Source of the DNA: Knufia peltigerae
Lineage: Eukaryota; Ascomycota; Eurotiomycetes; Chaetothyriales; Trichomeriaceae
Direction of reading: 5' to 3'
DNA length: 64,000 nucleotides
Assembly (NCBI GenBank): GCA_030247855.1
Contig: JAPDRN010000020.1
Span: 186,001-250,000, forward strand
The notes beneath the pieces are model-generated. The model did not search any database. It had not been told where the DNA came from and worked only from the letters and a program-made list of their open reading frames with translations. The position numbers were made by a program, and so were the translations under genes. The stretch's first letter is position 1; every line of letters starts with the position of its first letter. Positions 1 through 10,301 of this stretch are shown here, in pieces.

Positions 1-505
1 AACACCCTGCGAAGATTGTCAGTTATTGTCAATTAACAGAGGAATTAAACATACATTATCGCGACAATTCATGCATAGACTTTCAAGTTCGTAGAGGCCG
101 GTTTCATTGGGCTCGGCATGAACCACTTGTGGTGCGGAGGCATCGGCCATGATGAGGATTCGTGAGATGGTATGAACTGCCTGTCTGATCTGACGAGCAG
201 GGAGGACAAAAGATTACTCGCTTTCCCTTCGCCTAGAATACTGTGTAGAAGGCTTCTGCGTATCCAGAAAAATTTCGCTGCGGGCAGAATGACGCAGAAG
301 TTGAAAGACATGCCACCCGCCAAGGGGCCTATCACCTTATCGCGGGGGGTCGCCCTTCGGTACTGCGGGCACTAATGCAACCTAGATTTTGGGCTCAGGG
401 ACCCTTGGAGCTGTGTCCATCGCCACCACAATGATGGCTGGAAGATGGTCGATAGGGCCAGTACTCGTAGGGTAGACTTGGTCGTACAATTTGTACGGTG
501 ACAAC
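1..505. other. no gene recognised at window edge
   Basis: Only short frames on both strands, none with a recognisable domain. One copy of the intergenic word TACTCGTA lies at 462-469. Part of this stretch is probably the 3' flank of the Rpr2-like gene that ends at 506. Confidence 0.5.
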
Positions 506-1078
506 TCATCGCTTCATCAGGTCCATGAAACTGAGACTCGGTGCGGGCTTGTTCTGTGCACTCTTACTAAGAAGAGCCTGCAGACCTTCGCGATCTTTCC
601 TGGCCTTTGCTCTTTTTTTGCTATTGGTTTTGACAGGCTGTTCGACCATTGATTCATCGGGCAAAGGCAAAGTCTTTTCTATCGACGCCGTTGAGGCTAT
701 GGCAGGAGCCTTCCGAGGTTTGCTTTGACTCTTTCTGATGTCGGTTTTGAAAACAGCGACCTCTCTCGTCGTACGATGGCAGACCAAACATAAGTTAGAG
801 ACTAGTGTGCTTCGAACGAGGGTCTTCTGCGATGTTGACCTTTGACGACGCCTGGCCCCCCGTGTGAAGATTTTGGTTTCTGTCGTCCATCCTGTTATGA
901 ACAAGTTTCCACAAGCAGTGCAAGCATCGCGCTGCTGAGCTGGTGTCTTCGAAGGTCGTAATGATTGTGGCAGTTCAGTGCTTTGAGATTGCAGATGACG
1001 AGACGTTGATGGGCTGGACGAGAACAGCATGCGGCTTGATGCCCGTAAAAATTCTGCCCGTGCTTTTTGGCTGTCCAT
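506..1078 (-). CDS. Rpr2/Snm1-like RNase P/MRP zinc-ribbon protein
   Basis: A 190-residue basic protein starting at the ATG at 1078. The frame stays open to an earlier ATG at 1165, but the later one opens a better N-terminus (MDSQKARAEFLRASSRML). Two Cys pairs, CTACG and CLVC followed by HRTT, are spaced like the zinc ribbon of the Rpr2/Rpp21/SNM1 family, which are protein subunits of RNase P or RNase MRP acting in tRNA or rRNA processing. The C-terminus (KKRAKARK, then GLQALLSKS and a short FMDLM tail) resembles fungal members as I remember them. Between the Cys pairs is a very basic stretch suited to RNA contact. It is transcribed away from the Zn2Cys6 gene. The family call is moderate because the zinc ribbon is short; a generic zinc-ribbon protein is the alternative. 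Confidence 0.6.
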   Translation of the reverse strand: MDSQKARAEFLRASSRMLFSSSPSTSRHLQSQSTELPQSLRPSKTPAQQRDACTACGNLFITGWTTETKIFTRGARRRQRSTSQKTLVRSTLVSNLCLVCHRTTREVAVFKTDIRKSQSKPRKAPAIASTASIEKTLPLPDESMVEQPVKTNSKKRAKARKDREGLQALLSKSAQNKPAPSLSFMDLMKR

Positions 1079-2018
1079 CTCGATAATGGTCGGTTTTCTG
1101 CTCCTCACAATGTGACATCTGGTCTCAGAAAATCGTGTACGTTGGTGTGATTTGTTCGAAACCATTTCAAGCCCAAAATTCTACAAAACCTCGCCGGGTA
1201 GCGTCAACTCTACGCGCCAAGAATATAGCTGCCCACCACACCGGTCCAGAATACTGCAGGGTTACGGGGTAATGAATCCAAGTAGGGAGTAGGCTGGAGT
1301 GATACTGAAAAGTGCTCAGCATATGGAATGAATAGGTAAAACAACGAGCCAGTACTACGGGGTGTATGCTCCCATGCAGATCGCAAAAGAAAGGCCTTCG
1401 CTGAACGGAGTACATGGAGTTGAATAAACCTTCAGAACTGACATTTGGCTTGGAAGAAGCAATCCATTTCAGAAGGTCGAGGAGTCATGCTCCATCGTCG
1501 TCGTCGTAGGCATCATTATATCGAGGCAAGAAGCCGGCGGTTCCAGAATTACCCTTACATTTGTGAACGACTTCGTATTTCGTATTCCATCTACTTGTAG
1601 GTACTCGTACGTTTTTCATGATCGCCATTCAAGCTCAGATTGCCAGACTTACTAGGGCTTGTTACATCTAGGGTAGTAGGACTCCATCCTCGCCCGACTT
1701 TTCTTCTGTGAGTATCGGGTCAGGCAATGGGACCTGCAGATCAGCCAATTGGTGCCAGGGTGTCAGAACGAGTTGGCTGGTGAGGCCGACCAGCCCCAAC
1801 CTGTAAGCGAGTAAGGAAGTGCGGGGCAGACACAGCGAGATCTGGGGTTTGACCATCCGGTCGGTCGGAGGGGATCGCTCTGCTCTTGTCTCTTCTGTCG
1901 ATTTGTCAGGGCCCTCAACAATATCCATCATTCTTTCTTCGATTTCCATCTCATCTCGTCTCCATTCCATCGGATCGTATGCAGCAATCGACGCCCTAGA
2001 TCCTCTTGACACACCATC
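1079..2018. promoter_or_regulatory. divergent intergenic region, Rpr2-like / Zn2Cys6 gene
   Basis: About 940 bp between two gene starts facing away from each other, so it should hold both promoters. It carries TACTCGTA at 1602-1609 and a CGGAGTA word near 1406. Pyrimidine-rich runs precede the ATG at 2019. No gene is recognised. Confidence 0.5.
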
Positions 2019-4646
2019 ATGGCGACTGTGACTTGTGCGCCCAAGACACTGTTGAATTCGAACGCCAAACCCCGCCGCCGCCAGAATCATTGTTGCGACC
2101 AGTGCCGCCGTGGCAAGAGAGCGTGCGACGCCACCGGCCGTGACAGCAATGAAGTTTGCTCGAATTGCATCAGGACGGGCAAAGTCTGTACGTTTGAAAA
2201 GGTCCTTCGAACCGTCAAGGAAAAATCGCACCGGACAGGCGAAAAGACTGTGTCCGTCCCCTCCGCCGCCGAAGCGCGCAGCGGAAAAAGTCTTTCAGAA
2301 GGCCCCGATGCTTCTCTAAGTGATACTTTCCAAAATTCTGTCTATTCCCTCAGCTATCGATCAATTTCGCCTACTAGTATCGATGCTGTTGATTTTTCAG
2401 GTTTCGACGCGCCACAGGAGCGCGCGAACTCCCAGGACACGCTTGCCATTCCGGACCTCAATGAATTATGCCCCTCATTGACCTCCGAGGATTATGACCT
2501 TATTACTCGGGATGACATGAATGGATCAAGCGCCATTTGGGGATGGGACTCGTCTCATGCTTACCACCAGCGAGATTCCGGGTCCGATATTCAAACCACG
2601 CCGGGCAGTATCTTTTCATTTGGCGACGACCTGTACAGCAACAGCTCCGGCACCCGTTCACGCAAGCGGAAAACTCCTCCTGGCGGCCAACGTTCTCCGA
2701 GAGTTAAGAGTCGCACCGACACAAACCCTTTCTCTGATGTCACGATTGCTTCTCTTGTTGAGCGAACAAACAAGGCCATAATCTCAGAAAGCCTGACACG
2801 TATCTACCAGGATACAATGGAGAATGCCTTGTCTTGTTGGCTCACGGAGAGAACCTGCCCCTACATCCATGAAGGCCTTGAACTTACGAAATCTCGGACC
2901 ACCGAGTATCTGACTGGAGGGAGCTTTCTACAATCTGGTAACCGAATGATTGCACGAATATGTCAGCTGGACCGCCCGACATCCACTGTAAGAGATCGTC
3001 CTCTGACACCGCATGAGAACAATGTGGCGTCGCGTGCCTTGAAGGCCACTATCATGGCCTTCGCCAGCCAATGGGCACAATCAGCAAATGCTGTGAAAGA
3101 GAGCACCGGACACTCACCTCGTTTTGAGGCATTGCACGATATAATCGACGGTCGCGCAAGCAATTCCCCAGATGGCAGAGAGCCATCCAATTTCGATCGC
3201 TCGTTGCAGGAATCCTTATGGTACGATGCCCAAAGAGCACTACACGAAGCTGCCGAGATCGACTCATTTCGGGTGATTTTCGCTCAGCTGTTGTTTTCCT
3301 TCATCCAAAAACCCCTACCTCGACATCAATACGCCAAAATTATGAAGCACAAAGCAAAGAGAGGTCTCAAACGCGAGGTCTCTTTGCAGTCCAACGCAGA
3401 TACCATGTCAACCAAGTCCCAAGACAGCGGTATTAAGCCTTCGAAAATCCAACTAGATCATGCGGTCTCTGATTTATCTAGCGAATCTCAGGAGCTTCAA
3501 GACCTGCTCAATTTGCAGGGACGTCCGGTACACATTGAGGCTGCTCTGTTACGACTATCAACAAAACGTGTTCAGCTCGAAGAGTCGAGCAGGAATCTCC
3601 GACAAGACTTCACAGACTCGATGGCCGTAACGGACCGGAAGTCTTTCAATATGCTTTTCTGGGTGACGATGATGTGCGACACTTTACTTGCCGTGTTTTA
3701 CAATCGGCCACCTGTCGTGTCTGACGAAGATTCTCTCATCCTTCAAGTTGATACTTCAACAGACCAACAACCGTCGATCAGTTTCAGCGATCCTTCCACT
3801 GACAACGATATTGAGTCTTCGCCTTGGGGCAGCTTACTGATGAAGAAGGCTGATTTCACGGTGCATGCCACAAGCACAGCTTGGCCCTTTTCCGAAGAGC
3901 ATGCACTAGCACTCCTGGCAGACGCTGCACAAGTCAAAGTCCTGTTGTACCGCAAGATCAAGAGACTCAGCAACTGTATATTCAGGCGCAATTCCACAAA
4001 GAGCATTGAAGCGGCCATTGTTGATGCTCTAAACGTATATGAATACTGGAACAAAGCTTATGGCAATTTCATACTCAATTGCTTGAAGCATCATGATGAA
4101 CTACACCCTCGCGTCCAATCGTGGTATTCAGTTCTGATCGGCCACTGGCATCTCGGCGTTCTGTGGCTCGCAGACTGTCTTGACGATGTTGATCAGCATG
4201 AGCGAGGTGACCACCTTTACGGAGCCCTCCGAAAATCTTGTCGCCTCACCTTCGAGATGCGGAGAACCAGCGCATTCCAAATTGCGGATGTTTGCAGAGT
4301 TGCAAGACCTCGAAATGGCTCGTCGTTCCACCAAATCAGTGATTTCCACACAACCGTCAGCGAGGGTGCGCTCCTCACCGAGCCTTGGACGGAAATCCTG
4401 ATTCGATGTTTTGCAAGGTCTGCGGACTTGTTCATGGTCTGGCTTGCCGAGTTGCAATCAGATACCTTTCCTTCACCTTCTTTTGATTTTGATACTTTAT
4501 ACGAGAATTGCGCGCAGTGTATTGGAGGTCTTTTTGACATAGGTCGCAAGTCGGATATGTCGTACTTGGCGGCTTTGTCACTTTCTCATCGCCTTCAGAA
4601 TGCTTTTCCTAATGCTAGCAAGGTTGATGATCTACTTTCCATTTGA
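2019..4646 (+). CDS. Zn2Cys6 fungal-type transcription factor
   Basis: A single open frame of 875 residues with no evident intron. Residues 26-57 form a canonical binuclear zinc cluster: Cys 26, 29, 36, 47, 50 and 57 (spacing 2-6-10-2-6), preceded by the basic stretch KPRRRQ. Fungal proteins of this class bind DNA in the nucleus, often at CGG triplets, and regulate catabolic, resistance or developmental genes. Serine-rich linkers follow, with a basic patch near residue 213 (RSRKRK) that could be a nuclear localisation signal. The long remainder (about 300-870) is mostly helical-looking with Trp/Leu-rich segments, as in the middle homology region. No target can be assigned. The neighbour upstream is divergent and the one downstream is DBR1, so context gives no hint of the regulon. 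Confidence 0.9.
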   Translation: MATVTCAPKTLLNSNAKPRRRQNHCCDQCRRGKRACDATGRDSNEVCSNCIRTGKVCTFEKVLRTVKEKSHRTGEKTVSVPSAAEARSGKSLSEGPDASLSDTFQNSVYSLSYRSISPTSIDAVDFSGFDAPQERANSQDTLAIPDLNELCPSLTSEDYDLITRDDMNGSSAIWGWDSSHAYHQRDSGSDIQTTPGSIFSFGDDLYSNSSGTRSRKRKTPPGGQRSPRVKSRTDTNPFSDVTIASLVERTNKAIISESLTRIYQDTMENALSCWLTERTCPYIHEGLELTKSRTTEYLTGGSFLQSGNRMIARICQLDRPTSTVRDRPLTPHENNVASRALKATIMAFASQWAQSANAVKESTGHSPRFEALHDIIDGRASNSPDGREPSNFDRSLQESLWYDAQRALHEAAEIDSFRVIFAQLLFSFIQKPLPRHQYAKIMKHKAKRGLKREVSLQSNADTMSTKSQDSGIKPSKIQLDHAVSDLSSESQELQDLLNLQGRPVHIEAALLRLSTKRVQLEESSRNLRQDFTDSMAVTDRKSFNMLFWVTMMCDTLLAVFYNRPPVVSDEDSLILQVDTSTDQQPSISFSDPSTDNDIESSPWGSLLMKKADFTVHATSTAWPFSEEHALALLADAAQVKVLLYRKIKRLSNCIFRRNSTKSIEAAIVDALNVYEYWNKAYGNFILNCLKHHDELHPRVQSWYSVLIGHWHLGVLWLADCLDDVDQHERGDHLYGALRKSCRLTFEMRRTSAFQIADVCRVARPRNGSSFHQISDFHTTVSEGALLTEPWTEILIRCFARSADLFMVWLAELQSDTFPSPSFDFDTLYENCAQCIGGLFDIGRKSDMSYLAALSLSHRLQNAFPNASKVDDLLSI

Positions 4647-5201
4647 GAGATGATTTACGAACTATGGGGGTTGGCAAAAGTGCTCAGATCTCGAAACTTT
4701 CTTTGATAGGAATCCACAGAAATCTCAGACTTGTAATTCACTTGACAGATATCTCTTTCTGTTACGGCAGATGCACCATGTGAACCCCGTGCTGAATATT
4801 TACATAACCTCACGGGTACCCTCCGATTCATTGTCCTTAGACGCCTCGTATGCGCGGTGACTGCAGCAGAACTGTGTTAAAGCAGCACGTTAACGTGCCA
4901 AGCCAATCGGCACGACTTCCCACCTTATTGTCGCTTAAGTAAAACCACTTTAGGACATCTTCGCATGCGATGTCAATCTTTACCAGTAACTCACACCCAT
5001 GCAATGTCATGGACAGCAAGTTCTGAACTTCAAACTACTAGTCGGGCTATTGGAAAAGATGCATTTCTTCTGATGCGATCTGTCTACAAGCAAATGACTG
5101 CCCATCCAAGACACTTCAGGCTTCTGTTGACTCCCTATTGATTTGGGCAAACCCTTCGCCAAGTATTCACTGACTCTACAACTTCACATTTGTCCCCCTC
5201 A
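4647..5201. other. intergenic, Zn2Cys6 gene to DBR1
   Basis: About 555 bp between tandem genes, holding the 3' end of the regulator and the DBR1 promoter. No gene or clear repeat is seen. Confidence 0.5.
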
Positions 5202-7690
5202 ATGGCGACTGACCATACGATGATGGAACGAGGGGTTAGGGTCGCGATAGAGGGCTGTGTAAGTAACCTGCAGCATCAACAGTGGGCACTCTTAGCTGAC
5301 TGGCTGTCAAAATAAAGGGACATGGGACACTTCATGCTATTTATGCTTCGATAGAAGAAGCCTGCCGAGTGAAAGGGTGGGATGGTGTCGATCTGCTCAT
5401 TATTGGTGGGGACTTTCAGGTCTGTATGCCACCTTTTGTATCGGATCTGCTGGCTCACGTCTTCTAGGCCGTAAGGAACCAACATGACTTGAATGTCACC
5501 TCGATGCCTCAAAAATACCGGAAAATGGCCGACTTTCACGAGTATTATAGTGGAGCAAGAACCGCACCATACTTGACCATTTTCATCGGAGGTAATCACG
5601 AAGCAAGCAATCATCTCTTCGAGCTCTACTATGGAGGATGGGTGGCCCCTAACATTTATTACCTTGGAGCTGCCAACGTTATTCGCCTGGGTCCGTTGCG
5701 CATTGCTGGCCTGACCGGAATTTGGAAAGGATACGACTACCGCAAACCTCACTTTGAACGACTCCCTTACAATCGAGAGGAGACAGGGAGCATATACCAT
5801 GTGCGGGAAATAGACGTCAGAAAGCTGTTGGCTCTACGAACCCAGGTCGATATAGGTTTGTCGCATGATTGGCCTCAAGGTATTGAGATGCACGGTGACT
5901 ATCAATGGCTTTTCAGAAACAAGAAGGGCTTCGGTGAAGACTCAAGAAATGGCAGACTAGGCAGCGTAGCCGCTAGACAGTGCTTGGACCGGTTGCGACC
6001 ACCTCATTGGTTCTCAGCACATCTTCACACCAAATTTGTGGCCATACTCGATCACGAAGAAGATTGTCTGAGTAAAGTGACAGAGACTAATGGAAATAGC
6101 CATCGAGGACCTCTAGCGCAGGATCGTCCACAGGTGTCAGCCTGGCAAGGTTTTCATGCAGCCGCTGAGGTTGCAGCTGCCAAGGAGAAAGATGATCTTC
6201 TACAGCAGATCGAGAATAGAAAAGTCGCAATGGCCAAGGCTGGCGCTTCTAAGGGTCCTCAGTACACCTTTGAAGAAACATTCAACGAAGTCACCGATGA
6301 CGGCCTCGATCGCAAGATCATTTCAACTACCCACCACCAACCTAGTCACGACGTCGATGACGCGTATATGCCAATATCCAACTTGGACGGTTGTGGATTC
6401 TCCAGACCAACAAAGCGCCAAAGACTTGAAACTGCGTCCGATGAAGAGATAATACGTCGAGAAGGCTCTCATACAGGCATTCACACTGCAGGTGACCGAG
6501 AAAGTAGAAGCAGAGACACCGCAATGGGTGCTTCCAGTACGGTCATCGACAACCCTGATGCTATCGATATCGACATGAGCGACGACGATGAATCAGTGCT
6601 GGTCACCAATGATCAGAATCCCGATTCTGTGTCGATTCCCCAGATTGCTGCACTCAAGTCAACCATTGGCGGAAATCATGGCTCGCCACTAATGTCTCCG
6701 ACTTCTTCTGACAAAAGCGAGGCCGGCGGCGTCAAGCTAAATCAAGAAGCAACACCGTTCGCTTCAAGCGCGAGACTGGACAATGGCGCAATTCAAGCTT
6801 CTCCTGAACCGCCAACAACTACAAAAGACCCGCAACATGCCTCTCCTAACGTGGTAGCCGAGAACTACATTCCACCGTCGCCTCCTGCAGCTTCTGATAG
6901 TGCCCACACGATATCTACTCAGTCTGCGACAGTAGTGCCGTCGGAAAATGAGGTGTCGGAGGAGATGCGAGCTCAACTTGCCGCACTATCTAGCAACTTC
7001 ATACAGGAAGAAAAGCTTGAAGTATCTCCACCACTACCGTTTCCGGAAGACATCTTTAACCAAAAGACCGAGTTTCTTGCCCTGGGCAAATGTGAACCGT
7101 TCCAGGAATTTCTCCAGCTCATGGAGATCAAGTCCACGACCGCACCTGACGAAGCTATCACAAGACCTCTGAAGTTGTCCTACGATCCGGAATGGCTCGC
7201 AATTCAGCGCGTTTTTTCTCCGGAGCTCCAACTAGGTGGTAACCCAAGCGACAAGGTGCCAGTCAATCGTGGAGACACGTACTATCGCGACAGAATTCTC
7301 GAAGAAGAAAAGTGGATTCAAAAGCATATTGTCGATGTTGGCAAGCTGGATGTACCGGAGAACTTCAGTATCACCGCACCGGTCTACGACCCAAGTCTCG
7401 AAATCGGACCTAATGAAATGCCTCGCGAGCTGACGAATCCTCAAACCAGCACATTCTGTGAGTTGGTTGGCATTGAGAACAAATTCGACATTAGCGAGGA
7501 GGAGAGAGAATTCAGAATGCAACAGGGCCCCAGGGCTGAGAGCGCACAATCCATTGCGTATCACAGTCGAAGTCGGGGAGGCGGTGGCGGCGGTGGTCGC
7601 GGTCGTGGCGGTTGGCGCGGCGGTGGTGGTGGGGGTGGCCGGGGTCGAGGTGGGTTCCGCGGTGGTAGAGGCAGAGGTCGCGGTTGGTAG
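5202..7690 (+). CDS. DBR1: RNA lariat debranching enzyme Dbr1 with RGG tail
   Basis: Three exons, 5202-5258, 5318-5419 and 5468-7690, giving about 793 residues. Dbr1 cleaves the 2'-5' branch bond of excised intron lariats in the nucleus. The metallophosphoesterase signatures appear in order: VAIEGCGHG (the Cys-x-His start, created by the first splice), GGDFQAVRN (created by the second splice), FIGGNHEASN, SHDWP and SAHLHTKF. A conserved C-terminal Dbr1 domain follows (FLALGKCEPFQEFLQ, then SYDPEWLAI). Introns are 59 and 48 nt. Two things are unusual for the family: a long low-complexity insert (about residues 270-560), and a final roughly 40-residue Gly/Arg tail rich in RGG and GRGRGG, an RNA-binding and arginine-methylation type of sequence. 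Yeast Dbr1 is about 405 residues, so this protein is nearly twice that size. The identification is secure. Confidence 0.95.
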
Positions 7691-8080
7691 CGACGATGAC
7701 AAGCTACGTTCAAGGTTTTTGTACTTGTGAGCTTGTTGGGGACATTTCCTCGCCCTTCGATCGATGCGAGAAGCGAGTATTTGCCAGATTGCTGCAGGCC
7801 TGTCGTGGGAATGCGTGACGCTGAGTGAGGCCTGGTTTTTCCCAATGTACTTGTTATTCGGAAAGTGATACCCCCTTTTAGATAATCAATACGACAGCAA
7901 TTGTTGCGAAAATTACATAGAAGAGTGCCTGCCAACTTTCTAGGTTGGAAGATTACGACGGAGTGTCGGAATGAGCGGCCGCAGGTAAAGGAATGTATAA
8001 AAAACAGAGGACGTATGACGGGCGGCGAGACTCATTTCATCCTCAATCATAGCGGTCGTGAGTACAGTGTGTCCGTGTAC
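7691..8080. other. convergent 3' spacer, DBR1 / ORC6
   Basis: About 390 bp between two stop codons that face each other, expected to hold both 3' UTRs and poly(A) signals. No gene is seen. Confidence 0.5.
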
Positions 8081-9343
8081 TTAATGTACAGCAAGCGCTC
8101 TCGCCTCTTTTCCAGCAGGAACCTTGTCCAATCTATCCAGTTTCCTGAGCAAAGCCTTCTTCCAAGCCTCGTATTCTCTGGTTCGCTCCTCACTCAGAAA
8201 ATCCACTGCATCCTGCATCATTGTGTGCAGGCCGGGAAGGAGGACACCATTGGGGTCTTCCTCGTCCTCATCGTCCTCGTCATCCGCCGCCGCTGCAGAT
8301 CTCCCTGGTCTCCATCGCCGCTGGCGGGACACCAGTACGTTGTCGTCTTCGATGGCGTCCTCTTTGTCGTCGTCATCATCATCATCCACCATGCACGCAG
8401 TTTTGGACGGATCGAAAGCAAACACAGCCTCGGGGACGCTGACCCACCAATCCTGCTGACCACAGTACCCTTCGCGATTGATGCGGCGGATCCAGGCTTC
8501 GACTCCCTCGGTGCCGGCGGCGTATTCGATCTCCGCCACCGCCCGCGAGCACGTCGACTTGTACACGGTCGTGGTCATCTTGCCGGTCTTCATGCGAGTC
8601 AGTGTCATGAGGTATAATGCTACCATGAGGCCCGTGACATTTTGTTTGAATTCCTCCTCGTCTTCTAGGTTGTCGGCGGCGTCCTCGGGTCGTGGCCACA
8701 TCCCAGCCAGGCGAAGGATGACACAAGTCCCCGTGTAGACGTGCGGAGCGAGCAAAGGCGTTGAGAACAGCCGACATAATTTACGGATCGATGGCATGAG
8801 CCATGACGGTGCTTCGTTGTTCTCCGAGGATCTGGATTTACCGGCGCTGGAGGCTTTGATCTTGCCTACGAATCCCCCGTTTGGTGTGTTGTTGTTGTTG
8901 CGTCCTGTCTTGGTCTTGGACGGCGTGCTTGGTTCAGAGGAGCCAACAGCAGCGGCCGGGTTGATCTTATTATTCTTGAACTGTCCATCCGCGGTCCTCT
9001 TTCTACCGCCGCCCGGTGTGGACTTGGGCGTTTGCTGCTGCAGCGCGGACTCTTCGTCGAGGACTCGTTGGAGAAATGTGACGAGTTTCTTGTATACTGT
9101 CGGTTTGCAGGGCGCGCTGGAGCTCTTGGCCGCCGGCAGACGGCACTGCGCCCGGAGCCGTTTACATGCGATCTCGCTGCATGCGTAGGCGCGGGCTATT
9201 TCTTCTTCTGGCTTCAGGTGTGAGGCGCGCTGGTGCGATTGAGCGAGGAGTGATTCAGCGAGGTGGGTTAATTGAGGTGGGAATTTGTTCGCATATGTTG
9301 GGAGGAGGGCGGCTAGGGATTGGGTTATAGCTGAAGGCGCCAT
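8081..9343 (-). CDS. ORC6: origin recognition complex subunit 6
   Basis: One uninterrupted frame of 420 residues from the ATG at 9343. The N-terminus resembles fungal Orc6 proteins: a predicted helical cyclin-box-like region ending in ARAYACSEIACKRLR, followed by a Pro/Ser stretch and VYKKLVTFLQRVL. Orc6 is part of the six-subunit complex that marks replication origins and recruits Cdc6, Cdt1 and the MCM helicase. The middle is basic and low-complexity (about residues 105-175), and a second helical block follows (about 178-300). Two acidic runs (DDDDDDD and DDEDDEDEED) lie nearby. It is convergent with DBR1 and divergent from the GH16 gene. The length fits filamentous-fungal Orc6. I assign it from the N-terminal signature, since Orc6 diverges strongly between lineages. 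Confidence 0.8.
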   Translation of the reverse strand: MAPSAITQSLAALLPTYANKFPPQLTHLAESLLAQSHQRASHLKPEEEIARAYACSEIACKRLRAQCRLPAAKSSSAPCKPTVYKKLVTFLQRVLDEESALQQQTPKSTPGGGRKRTADGQFKNNKINPAAAVGSSEPSTPSKTKTGRNNNNTPNGGFVGKIKASSAGKSRSSENNEAPSWLMPSIRKLCRLFSTPLLAPHVYTGTCVILRLAGMWPRPEDAADNLEDEEEFKQNVTGLMVALYLMTLTRMKTGKMTTTVYKSTCSRAVAEIEYAAGTEGVEAWIRRINREGYCGQQDWWVSVPEAVFAFDPSKTACMVDDDDDDDKEDAIEDDNVLVSRQRRWRPGRSAAAADDEDDEDEEDPNGVLLPGLHTMMQDAVDFLSEERTREYEAWKKALLRKLDRLDKVPAGKEARALAVH

Positions 9344-10301
9344 TGTTCAGCAATGATGAAGTGGTGGCTTGTCGTAGAGGTTGTCGTCTTTGGAACATGT
9401 TAGTGTCGTTGAGGTGTTGAGTGGAATGTAAATACGCAGTACGCGAATAAATAATTCTACGCGACTCCACCATCCAATTCTTGTCCATAACCTTCCATTT
9501 GACCTCCGACCATCAACCACCTTTCCAAATCAACCTCAGATAATGAAACTTATCTGCAATCACCATCACATGTCTCGGCGATCATGATTTGCGGTCTCTG
9601 GTTCTACCGTAAGTAGAGACTAGAGAGGTACCTAGGCAGGCATACGTCTAGCAAAGGTCGGGTTCACCAATTCATTTCTGACTGACATGACATCTTCGCT
9701 CTTCACCCTGACTGTCTAATTTAACCGCCATGAGAGGTTAAGATAGACCGATGCTATCACTAATACTCTATGGAATCTATCGAGCAGTGTTACTGCTGAA
9801 CGTGGGATCTTTCGCACCTCCACCTTTTTCAAGTACCCTCATGCACTTCAGATATCGTTAGGGTCAAGATGCGATGACAGTTCACGAGACATCTGATCCC
9901 TGGGATATGCCCAATGTTGGCCCCTTTCCCACCGCTGGTTGCTGAGAAGATGGGCGAGGTGCGTTGTCTATGTGATTCTCTGCATGGTCATTAACTATAC
10001 ATCGGATGGCTCTTTGTCTACGACACTGTTCCACAACAACAAGCATGCATGAACACCCCTGAATTATGGTGGCTTTCTTTGGACTGCAAGCTTCGATGCT
10101 GACTCTTTGATCCCGTATCACTGGAGTGATGAGGCAGGCAGCCTATCACTGTCGTCCTCAGTGGTGCTGCCTATGTCCGTTGGTCGGTCACATCGGCCAT
10201 ATGGGATATATTCTTTGCGATTCCAGATTGTCTCGACATGGAGACCACTGATACTGTCAACGCCCAAGTATACCAAGTTGAGAACAAAATCCCGATCCAA
10301 T
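9344..10301. promoter_or_regulatory. divergent intergenic region, ORC6 / GH16
   Basis: About 960 bp between divergent starts. The GH16 frame stays open upstream of its ATG to 10107, but that extension lacks a secretion signal and is read as 5' leader. A palindrome-like AGGTACCTAGG lies near 9627. No gene is recognised. Confidence 0.45.

Noticed and set aside
90..165. AGFIGLG reading near the left edge, like an NAD-binding loop
   Set aside because: The similarity to a hydroxyacid dehydrogenase start ends after seven residues, followed by unrelated sequence and a stop. Probably coincidence.
8081..9188. Several plus-strand frames opposite ORC6, rich in Ser or His
   Set aside because: They are the complement of the Asp-rich and basic low-complexity segments of ORC6.
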